Assembly: GCA_030642645.1 (NCBI GenBank)
Contig: DAOWNJ010000010.1
Location: forward strand, 1 to 14,605
Source: Dehalococcoidia bacterium
GTDB lineage: Bacteria > Chloroflexota > Dehalococcoidia > E44-bin15 > DAOWNJ01
DNA: 14,605 nt
Direction of reading: 5' to 3'
In this document: piece after piece, positions 1 to 5,997 of the stretch
How positions within the stretch are numbered: position 1 is the first letter of the stretch
How the letters are laid out: each line of letters starts with the position of its first letter
The notes under the pieces: generated by a model
Seen by the model: only the letters and a program-made list of their open reading frames with translations
What the model was told of the DNA's origin: nothing
The model's database searches: none
Translations under genes and position numbers: made by a program

Positions 1-480
1 CAGTTAAGCATGCTGGGGAATGAGATCCTAGTCTGCCCCCTTCCCCACCTCAGGGTTATAAAGGACCTGGTAGTGGACATGTCCCCCTTCTTCGAGAAAT
101 ACAACGAGATAATGCCATACCTGATGACAGAGACCCCCGCACCACAAAAGGAGAGGCTCCAGAGCCCCAAGCAGAGGAAGGCCGTTGATCCCGTAATAGA
201 TTGCATTCTCTGCGGCTCCTGCTACTCAGCCTGTCCGATGACCTGGCTTGACAAGGAATACCTGGGGCCAGCGGCACTAGCTAAGGCCTACCGTTTCGTC
301 GCCGACTCCCGTGATGAAAACCAAAGGGAGCGCCTCATGATAGTTGACAGTGAGGAGGGGATATGGAGGTGTCACTCCATCTTCAATTGTGTGGAGGCCT
401 GCCCTAAGAAGATAAATCCGGCAGATTCTATCCAGCGCCTGAGGAGGAGGGTATTAGCCCAAAAGCTGAAATTCTGGTAG
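1..480 (+). CDS. sdhB: Succinate dehydrogenase/fumarate reductase iron-sulfur subunit, 5'-truncated by window edge
   Basis: This is the C-terminal part (159 residues) of the iron-sulfur subunit that passes electrons between the flavoprotein SdhA and the membrane quinone site. The frame is open to base 1, so the ATG at 10 is internal and the N-terminal [2Fe-2S] ferredoxin domain lies outside the window. Visible are the linker motif VIKDLVVDM (about 58-84), the [4Fe-4S] motif CILCGSCYSACP (202-237) and the second cluster motif CHSIFNCVEACPK (370-408), which supplies the remaining [3Fe-4S]/[4Fe-4S] ligands. The motif LGPAAL before the second cluster is also typical of SdhB. All seven visible cluster cysteines are present. 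It ends 9 bases before fumB, so the two are probably co-transcribed. SdhB and FrdB cannot be told apart from sequence alone, and the direction of reaction is unknown. Confidence 0.93.
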   Translation, partial: QLSMLGNEILVCPLPHLRVIKDLVVDMSPFFEKYNEIMPYLMTETPAPQKERLQSPKQRKAVDPVIDCILCGSCYSACPMTWLDKEYLGPAALAKAYRFVADSRDENQRERLMIVDSEEGIWRCHSIFNCVEACPKKINPADSIQRLRRRVLAQKLKFW

Positions 481-489
481 AATGTCTGG

Positions 490-1047
490 ATGATAAAGAA
501 TGTCGCCTCACCTTTAAGCGATAAAGAGATAGAGGGGCTCAGGTCTGGAGATAGAGTGCTCGTGACCGGCATCATCTATACCGCCAGGGATGCTGCCCAT
601 AAGAGGATGGTCGAGGCCCTGGATAGAGGGGAGGGACTCCCGTTTGACATCAAGGGGCAGACCATATACTATACAGGGCCATCCCCACCCAGGCCGGGGA
701 GGGTCATCGGCTCAGCGGGGCCAACCACAAGCAGCCGCATGGACCTCTATACCCCCCGTCTCATCGAGGAGGGGCTCAGAGGGATGATCGGCAAGGGTGG
801 CAGGTCCCCTGAGGTCAAGGAAGCCATGAAGAGATATAGGGCTATCTATTTCGCCGCTATAGGGGGGGCCGGGGCCCTCCTTTCAAGCTCAATCGAGAAC
901 TCAGAGGTCATCGCATACGAGGACCTCGGCGCTGAGGCGATAAGGCTCCTTGAGGTTAAAGACTTTCCGGCCATAGTGGCAAACGATATACACGGTGGGG
1001 ACATCTATGAGGAGGGGAGGGCAATCTACCGGAGGAAAGTGGTCTAG
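490..1047 (+). CDS. fumB: Fumarate hydratase class I, beta (C-terminal) subunit
   Basis: The 185-residue product has the length of the beta subunit of two-subunit, iron-sulfur class I fumarases, which interconvert fumarate and malate. Diagnostic motifs are ARDAAHKRM (residues 32-40), YYTGPSPP (60-67), IGSAGPTTSSRMD (73-85) and MIGKGG (99-104). The [4Fe-4S] cluster sits in the alpha subunit, which is not in the window; it may lie upstream of sdhB. The gene starts 9 bases after sdhB. The start is ATG with only a weak upstream purine stretch, suggesting translational coupling to sdhB. The TAG stop lies 1 base before the ATG of the next methyltransferase gene. L-tartrate dehydratase beta subunits share the fold, but the sdhB neighbour favours fumarase. 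Confidence 0.92.
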   Translation: MIKNVASPLSDKEIEGLRSGDRVLVTGIIYTARDAAHKRMVEALDRGEGLPFDIKGQTIYYTGPSPPRPGRVIGSAGPTTSSRMDLYTPRLIEEGLRGMIGKGGRSPEVKEAMKRYRAIYFAAIGGAGALLSSSIENSEVIAYEDLGAEAIRLLEVKDFPAIVANDIHGGDIYEEGRAIYRRKVV

Positions 1048-1048
1048 T

Positions 1049-1819
1049 ATGGAGAGAAGGCTTGATCTCACCTGGGATGATAAGGATGTGTTCCCAGGCC
1101 GAATCTACCCCGATACCGCCTTTCTCTTCCAGAGGATGGAGGAGAAGACCCTGAATCAAGTCTCCCCCCAGCCTGGGGAGAGGGTAGTGGATATGGGTTG
1201 CGGCCGTGCTGCCGATGCTGTGAAGCTGGCCCGATGCGGAGGGCAGGTTACAGGGCTTGACCCCTCAGGGATAATGATGAGGAAGGCAAAGGGCCTCGTC
1301 GAGGAGAGCAGCACCGATGTAGCCCTGGTTCAGGGGGTAGGGGAGAGCCTCCCATTCAGGAGCGGTTCCCTGGATAAGGTGGTGTGCAAGGGGGCACTGG
1401 ACCACTTCGCTGATGTTGCGAAGACAATGGAGGAGGTAGCAAGGGTTCTCAAGCCCGGAGGGGAGGCCATCTTCGCCGTGGCCAACTTCGAGGGCCTGAG
1501 CTCCAGGCTGAGCAGAGCCCTCTGTCCACTGATCAGGTATCTCTATCCCAGATGGGAGCCTCTGTGGCAGGTCCCGGAGGACCACAACTATAGATTTGAC
1601 TACCCCATGCTGAAGGGGTTTGCCTCGGAATATCTTCAGATAAAGGAGGCGATTGGGGTCTCGCTTCTGTGGGGTGCCCCCTTCTGGGGGGTATTCCTCA
1701 AGCCCCTTCCTACACCACCCTCAAACATGATAATGGGCCTCCTCGATAGACTGGCCCATCACCTTCCCCAGATAAGCGATGTGATAATCATCAAATGCAC
1801 CCCCAGGTCAACCCGCTAG
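1049..1819 (+). CDS. Class I SAM-dependent methyltransferase (Methyltransf_11 type)
   Basis: The 256-residue protein has a Rossmann methyltransferase core. Motif I is VVDMGCGRAADAV (residues 46-58), the acidic end of strand 2 is GLDPSG (69-74), LPFRSGSLDKVVCKGALDHF (101-120) covers the motif II region, and RVLKPGG (132-138) follows. The C-terminal third is less conserved and probably holds the substrate lid. I chose the ATG at 1049 over the upstream in-frame ATG at 995, because the latter lies inside fumB and adds 18 residues of no family character; GGAGGA at 1031-1036 is a possible, rather distant ribosome site. It is 1 base from the fumB stop, so probably co-transcribed. The substrate is unknown. 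Its 3' end overlaps the convergent glycosyltransferase gene by 12 bases. Confidence 0.85.
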   Translation: MERRLDLTWDDKDVFPGRIYPDTAFLFQRMEEKTLNQVSPQPGERVVDMGCGRAADAVKLARCGGQVTGLDPSGIMMRKAKGLVEESSTDVALVQGVGESLPFRSGSLDKVVCKGALDHFADVAKTMEEVARVLKPGGEAIFAVANFEGLSSRLSRALCPLIRYLYPRWEPLWQVPEDHNYRFDYPMLKGFASEYLQIKEAIGVSLLWGAPFWGVFLKPLPTPPSNMIMGLLDRLAHHLPQISDVIIIKCTPRSTR

Positions 1820-3040
1820 CGCCTCCTCATAGACCTCAATGGTCCTCCTCGCCGTCCCGTCCCATCTGAAATTCTTCTCCACCCAGTCCCTACCAGATGA
1901 GCCGAAGCGGTGCTGGAGCTCCTCATCGTCCAGAAGCCTCCTTATGGCCCCGGCGAGGGCATGCTCGTCAGCCGGGGGAACCAGCATCCCGGTTGCCCCA
2001 TCGACCACAACCTCGGGAAGCCCCCCAGCACTGGTGGCGATAACAGGGACACCGCAGGACATCGCCTCACAAGCGGGGAGACCAAAGCCCTCATAAACAG
2101 AGGGGGTAACCGCTATAGTAGAGGAGGAGTATCTCCTCACCAGCTCCTCCACCCCTATCCTGCCGGTGAAGCTGACCATCCCATCAAGCCCATACTCCCT
2201 GATAAGGCCAGAGGCATACTTCGAACTGGAGGCGTCGCGGTCTACTATGGTGAGCTTTACATCAACCTCACCATTTAAGATGCGGAGCGCCCTGAGGAGA
2301 TAAACTATCCCCTTCTTTCGGTCGTCAGTGTTGCCAACCATAATGAGGCTCTTCCGCCCCTCCCCCACCCCATCAACCCGCTTGAATACCTCGGTATCAA
2401 CCCCAGGATATATCACCCTCAGCCGCTCACCAGGCACACCAAATAACCTGCGAACCTCGCTGGCGGAATTATTGGAGTCTGTTATCACCCGGTCCATCCT
2501 CTTTGATACTATATGCTGCATGAAAATGGGATAGGACGCCATCCTGTCAAGCTTCTTGAGAAGCCCCTCTGACTGCACCAGCTCCTCATCGCGGTCAAGG
2601 AGGAGAGGGTGATGAATGGTGGCGACCACCGGCTTCCCCAGGGTCTTCATCATGAGAAGCCCATAGCCCAGGGACTGATTGTCATGTATTATGTCAAATC
2701 TATCCTGGGGGCACATCCTACGGAGCTCGAGGTATGTCCTCATGCCGAAGGTGAAGAGCTCCGGGAACATGCCCAGGGCATTACTCACAACCTCGTAGAG
2801 GTTAAACGGGTCGCGAAGACGTGATGGTGTCTGGGCCCAACAGCGGTTATCCAGGTCGTAGAGGTTCAAGCTCTCGATCCTGTGAAGCATCACCCCTTCT
2901 GCCAGGACAGGATATGGCGGCCCAGCGAACACCTCAACATCATGGCCCATCCGCTGGAATTCCCTGCTGAGGTAATAAAGGTATACCCCCTGCCCACCGC
3001 AGTACATATTTCCCCTATAGCACAGAAGGCATATCCTCAC
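1808..3040 (-). CDS. GT4-family glycosyltransferase (downstream paralogue)
   Basis: This 410-residue GT-B enzyme probably transfers a sugar from a nucleotide-sugar to an unknown acceptor on the cytoplasmic side. The N-terminal domain carries the GGQGVYL loop (residues 15-21) seen in GT4 enzymes that bind the donor phosphate. The C-terminal domain has VGNTDDRKKG (235-244) and the retaining-GT motif E317-x7-E325 within YEGFGLPACEAMSCGVPV. No signal peptide or membrane helix is evident. The start is GTG, overlapping the preceding methyltransferase stop as GTGA. It is a clear paralogue of the gene at 3761-4981, with alignable sequence from the first residue to the last. It is the last gene of the long minus-strand run. 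No rho-independent hairpin follows, because the convergent gene begins immediately. The acceptor and sugar cannot be inferred. Confidence 0.9.
   Translation of the reverse strand: MRICLLCYRGNMYCGGQGVYLYYLSREFQRMGHDVEVFAGPPYPVLAEGVMLHRIESLNLYDLDNRCWAQTPSRLRDPFNLYEVVSNALGMFPELFTFGMRTYLELRRMCPQDRFDIIHDNQSLGYGLLMMKTLGKPVVATIHHPLLLDRDEELVQSEGLLKKLDRMASYPIFMQHIVSKRMDRVITDSNNSASEVRRLFGVPGERLRVIYPGVDTEVFKRVDGVGEGRKSLIMVGNTDDRKKGIVYLLRALRILNGEVDVKLTIVDRDASSSKYASGLIREYGLDGMVSFTGRIGVEELVRRYSSSTIAVTPSVYEGFGLPACEAMSCGVPVIATSAGGLPEVVVDGATGMLVPPADEHALAGAIRRLLDDEELQHRFGSSGRDWVEKNFRWDGTARRTIEVYEEALAG
2980..3040 (-). repeat. Direct repeat copy 1 (5' end of downstream GT4 gene)
   Basis: The first 61 bases of this GT gene match the first 61 bases of the paralogue at 4921-4981 at about 51 of 61 positions by eye, in the same orientation and 1,941 bases apart. 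The match reflects gene duplication and encodes the GGQGVYL donor-binding loop. Confidence 0.75.
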
Positions 3041-3759
3041 TTTGTTTTGCCCTCGACCTTCCTGGTATAGAGGACCAGGCTCTTGGGGAAAATAAAGTCC
3101 AGCATACCCTCCACCATGTTGGGGAAGCGCCCCCTGGTCTCTATCTGGCGAACCAGAAACCTGTGGTATATGGAGGGGATGAGGGCATTCTCATTCTTAA
3201 CCCCGAAGATGCACCTCAGGAGCCAGTAGATGGTATGGAATGAATGCTTGTAGCGGATGGCATAGACCTTTAGCCCTTGTCTCTCCAGAAGCCTGACCAG
3301 CCTCCCTACCTTGTATTTCCTGATATGCCCGCCTGGGAAGCCCCAGTAGTCCTTGGAGATTGTCCAATATATGGTCTCGCTCACGTATGTGGGGACGGTT
3401 ACCACCATGGAGCCACCATCTTTTAATATACGGACGAGCTCCTGTGCCCCCCGCTCATCGTCGATCACATGCTCCATAACCTCGGAGCATATTATCTTGT
3501 CGAAAGCCCCGTCCCTGAACGGGAGATTCAACACATCCCCCAACATCACATCCCCCCTCCCCCTGGAGTTTTTCTCCCTTTTATTATAATCGAGGATAGA
3601 TTTGGCTTTCTTAAGGGAAGGCTCCGAAAGGTCCAGCCCACAGCCATAGCAATCCCCGATGCGGCACACCTCCCAGATGTGCCTCCCATCCCCACAACCG
3701 GCATCAAGGACCCGGTCGCCATCCTCTATCTTAAACAGCTCAAAATCTATGGTGAGCAG
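3037..3759 (-). CDS. Class I SAM-dependent methyltransferase between two GT4 genes (probable CTG start)
   Basis: A 240-residue methyltransferase with motif I VLDAGCGDGRH (residues 17-27 from the CTG start), the acidic loop GLDLSEPSL, motif DKIICSEVMEHV and RILKDGG. The later segment WGFPGGHIRKY resembles UbiE-like family members. The frame extends to a TTG at 3786 that would overlap the upstream GT gene by 26 bases. I prefer the CTG at 3757-3759: it gives the N-terminus MLTIDFE, which I recall as the usual start in this family, it follows a perfect AGGAGG by 9 bases, and it sits 1 base after the upstream stop. The TGA stop overlaps the GTG start of the next glycosyltransferase. A role in methylating a glycan or glycolipid made by the flanking GTs is inference. 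Confidence 0.85.
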   Translation of the reverse strand: MLTIDFELFKIEDGDRVLDAGCGDGRHIWEVCRIGDCYGCGLDLSEPSLKKAKSILDYNKREKNSRGRGDVMLGDVLNLPFRDGAFDKIICSEVMEHVIDDERGAQELVRILKDGGSMVVTVPTYVSETIYWTISKDYWGFPGGHIRKYKVGRLVRLLERQGLKVYAIRYKHSFHTIYWLLRCIFGVKNENALIPSIYHRFLVRQIETRGRFPNMVEGMLDFIFPKSLVLYTRKVEGKTK

Positions 3760-3760
3760 A

Positions 3761-4981
3761 TCAGATAACCTCCTGATAGACCTCAACTACCCTCTTCGCT
3801 GTGCTCTCCCAGTTGAAAAGCCTTTTCACCCTCTCCCTACCATTCTTGCCCATCCTGAGGCGAAGCTCCTCATCCCCCAACAGCCTCTTTATCGCAGCGG
3901 CGAGCGCCACCTCATCGGCAGGCGGGACCAGTATCCCTGTCTCACCATCCCCGATCACCTCGGGCAGGGCACCTGCGGTTGTGGCCACAACCGGGACCTC
4001 ACAGGACATCGCCTCAGCGGGGGGAAGCCCAAACCCCTCATATATGGAGGGTGTTACCGCTATCTCAGATGCCGAATACCTCCTGATAAGCTCCTCGTTA
4101 TCTATGTGGCCGGTGAAGGTTACCATGTCTTCAATCCCATATCTACCGACCAGCTCACAGGCGAAGGCATCATCCGGGTCTATGGCATCGACAACGGTCA
4201 GCTTAACATCGACCTCCCCCTTGAGGAGCTGAAGCGCCCTCATTAAATATAGTATCCCCTTCTTTCGGTCCCGGGTATTACCGACAACGATCAGCCTCCC
4301 CTTCTCCTTCTTGACCCCCTCCCTTCTCCTGAAAAGGGCGGTGTCTATCCCATTGTAGACCACCCTCAACCTGTCAGGTGATACCCCGAAGGCATTTCTG
4401 GCCTCCTCGGCGGAGCTTTGGGAGACGGTTATCACCCGGTCCATTCTCCTCGCCACCAGGTGCTGCATGAAGAAGGGGTAGAACATCACCCCGCCAAGCT
4501 TCCCCTTGAAGTCTTCGGCCTGCATGATCTCAGCCTTACGGTCAATGGGGAGGGGGTGGTGAACCGTGGCCACCACCGGAATGCCAAGTGCCTTCAGCAG
4601 TAGGGTTCCATAGGAGAGGGTCTGGTTATCATGGATTATGTCAAAATGACTCTGACGCTGGAGCCTGCGGGCCTTGTCATAGGCCTTGAAGCCGAAGGCG
4701 AAAAGCTCTGGGAACATCCATAGCTTTGTAGCCGCAAGCTCATAGAAGTTGACGAGTGAGAAGGCCTGGAACACATTCTCCCGGCACAATCCCTTCTCGA
4801 AGAAGTTGGGGTCTGGAATGCGTTCCACAGATACCCCCTCGACTATATTAGGATAGGGAGGCCCGACTATTACACAGACATCATGCCCCAGGCGGTGTAG
4901 TTCCTTTGAAAGGTAATGAAGGTATACCCCCTGCCCCCCGCTGTACATATTCCCCCTGTCGCCCAAGAGGCATACCCTCAT
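3761..4981 (-). CDS. GT4-family glycosyltransferase (upstream paralogue)
   Basis: A 406-residue GT-B glycosyltransferase. It shows GGQGVYL at residues 15-21, DIIHDNQTLSYG at 114-125, VVATVHHP at 136-143, VVGNTRDRKKG at 232-242 and the E315-x7-E323 motif in YEGFGLPPAEAMS. No membrane segment is apparent, so it is probably a cytosolic or peripheral enzyme. One oddity is Glu at residue 328, in AMSCEVPV, where its paralogue and most GT4 proteins have Gly. The ATG start overlaps the Nudix stop as ATGA, and the stop lies 1 base from the probable CTG start of the methyltransferase. Together with the paralogue at 1808-3040 it flanks that methyltransferase, suggesting sequential sugar additions to one glycan. 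Donor and acceptor are unknown. Confidence 0.9.
   Translation of the reverse strand: MRVCLLGDRGNMYSGGQGVYLHYLSKELHRLGHDVCVIVGPPYPNIVEGVSVERIPDPNFFEKGLCRENVFQAFSLVNFYELAATKLWMFPELFAFGFKAYDKARRLQRQSHFDIIHDNQTLSYGTLLLKALGIPVVATVHHPLPIDRKAEIMQAEDFKGKLGGVMFYPFFMQHLVARRMDRVITVSQSSAEEARNAFGVSPDRLRVVYNGIDTALFRRREGVKKEKGRLIVVGNTRDRKKGILYLMRALQLLKGEVDVKLTVVDAIDPDDAFACELVGRYGIEDMVTFTGHIDNEELIRRYSASEIAVTPSIYEGFGLPPAEAMSCEVPVVATTAGALPEVIGDGETGILVPPADEVALAAAIKRLLGDEELRLRMGKNGRERVKRLFNWESTAKRVVEVYQEVI
3769..3774 (-). promoter_or_regulatory. Ribosome binding site deciding a CTG start
   Basis: A perfect AGGAGG on the minus strand lies 9 bases before the CTG at 3757-3759 and inside the end of the upstream GT gene. 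It is too far downstream to serve the TTG at 3786. It is the main evidence that the methyltransferase starts at CTG. Confidence 0.6.
4921..4981 (-). repeat. Direct repeat copy 2 (5' end of upstream GT4 gene)
   Basis: Partner of the repeat at 2980-3040. Recombination between the two copies would remove the methyltransferase and one glycosyltransferase equivalent while leaving a single hybrid GT gene in frame. Confidence 0.75.
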
Positions 4982-5532
4982 GCCGTTTCATGCCCCCATC
5001 TATGCTCCATTATGACCCTCATGAGCCCGGCGATGCTCTTGGAATCGCAGATCTCCCCTCGGGCGATGAGGCCCAGAACACTATCCAGGGGGATGCGAAC
5101 CAGCTCAATCACCTCACCATCTGGGGCGGATAGTGGGCCTGGGCGAAGTTCGGTGGCGAGGAATAGATAGAGATACTCGGTTGAGAACCCCGGGCTTGAA
5201 TAGAACCCACCGAGATATTCCATCCTCCCGGCAAGATATCCGGTCTCCTCCCTGAGCTCCCTTTGGGCCGACTCCCCAGGCTCCTCACCTGGGTCGATAC
5301 CACCAGCGGGTATCTCCAGTAGCTCCCTCTCAACAGCCTCACGAAACTGGCGCACAAGGAGGACGCTCCCATCAGTATCAATGGGCACAATAGCCACTGA
5401 ATCACCATGCTCCACAATCTCTCGTGTTGTCCTCCTACCAGAGGGAAGCTCAACCGTATCCACACGAAGATTCACCGCCCTCCCCTTATAGAGGTGCTCA
5501 CTCTTAATGGTCTTAAGCTCACTCAAGGTCAA
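4978..5532 (-). CDS. Nudix hydrolase, ADP-ribose pyrophosphatase type
   Basis: The 184-residue protein matches the ADP-ribose pyrophosphatase branch of Nudix enzymes, which split ADP-ribose to AMP and ribose 5-phosphate. The complete Nudix box G-x5-E-x7-REL-x-EE-x-G runs from G77 to G98 and supplies the metal-binding glutamates. The preceding strand ELLEIPAGG and the later SSPGFSTE (residues 112-119) are typical of ADP-ribose-specific members. The first TTG (5530-5532) overlaps the upstream acetyltransferase stop as TTGA. A second in-frame TTG at 5524-5526 is better spaced, 7 bases after GGAG, and may be the true start. The stop overlaps the following GT start as ATGA. Its place behind NAD kinase fits a role in NAD turnover, but this is inference; other NDP-sugar substrates are possible given the GT genes that follow. 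Confidence 0.87.
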   Translation of the reverse strand: MTLSELKTIKSEHLYKGRAVNLRVDTVELPSGRRTTREIVEHGDSVAIVPIDTDGSVLLVRQFREAVERELLEIPAGGIDPGEEPGESAQRELREETGYLAGRMEYLGGFYSSPGFSTEYLYLFLATELRPGPLSAPDGEVIELVRIPLDSVLGLIARGEICDSKSIAGLMRVIMEHRWGHETA

Positions 5533-5996
5533 GCTCCGGGTGGCTCAAGCTGGTATATAAGAGCCACCTCATCACAGTCGGGGAACTTGGGGCAGCGGTA
5601 GCATTCCCCCCATACCTTTCGAGGTAGCTCCATCTTATCGACACGGTGGAAGCCAAGCCTCTCAAAGAATTCCGGCTTATTTGCCAGTGCGAAAACAGTC
5701 GGGATCCCGAGCCCCCTTGCCTCATCAAGACAGGCCTGGATAAGACTGGCGCCAAGCCCGAGCTTTTGCTTCTCCTCCGCCACCGCCACCGACCTTATCT
5801 CCGCCAGGTCTGACCAGTAAATATGGAGGGCAGCGCAGGCCACAAGCCCCCCCCCCTCCCTGATCGCAAAGAAGTCCCTCAGCCCCTCATATAGCTCACT
5901 TAATGGCCTGGGCAACACATCCCCTTTATCGGCGAAGTGGTTCACTAGCTTGTGTATCTGGGGGACATCACCGAGCTTTGCCTTCTCTACCCTCAA
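5529..5996 (-). CDS. GNAT acetyltransferase, short N-acetylglutamate synthase-like (ArgA-type)
   Basis: This 155-residue GNAT protein resembles the short ArgA-like acetyltransferases that lack an amino-acid-kinase domain and may acetylate glutamate, the first step of arginine synthesis. The substrate-side segment includes LPRPLSELYEGLRDFF (residues 28-43). Next come ALHIYWSDLAEIRSVAV (56-72), the acetyl-CoA loop Q77-KLGLG-A83, KPEFFERLGF (107-116) and a C-terminal WGECYRCPKFPDCDE (129-143) with three cysteines, which is characteristic of this subgroup. The TTG start is supported by a perfect AGGAGG 5 bases upstream. It lies 1 base after the nadK stop and its own stop overlaps the Nudix gene. 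A run of ten G encodes residues 47-50. The arginine role is family inference; no other arg gene is present. Confidence 0.85.
   Translation of the reverse strand: MRVEKAKLGDVPQIHKLVNHFADKGDVLPRPLSELYEGLRDFFAIREGGGLVACAALHIYWSDLAEIRSVAVAEEKQKLGLGASLIQACLDEARGLGIPTVFALANKPEFFERLGFHRVDKMELPRKVWGECYRCPKFPDCDEVALIYQLEPPGA
5847..5856 (-). repeat. G10 homopolymer inside the GNAT gene
   Basis: Ten consecutive G on the coding strand (C on the plus strand), encoding the end of E47 and G48-G50, in the loop between the N-terminal helices and the central sheet. It is the longest homopolymer in the window. The frame is intact at this length. Confidence 0.85.
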
Positions 5997-5997
5997 A

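Noticed and set aside
995..1048. Upstream ATG extending the plus-strand methyltransferase by 18 residues
   Set aside because: The extension lies inside fumB in another frame and adds no conserved sequence. The ATG at 1049 fits the operon spacing.
3659..4246. 195-codon plus-strand frame opposite the methyltransferase/GT junction
   Set aside because: It crosses two real minus-strand genes, and its product shows no recognisable motif.
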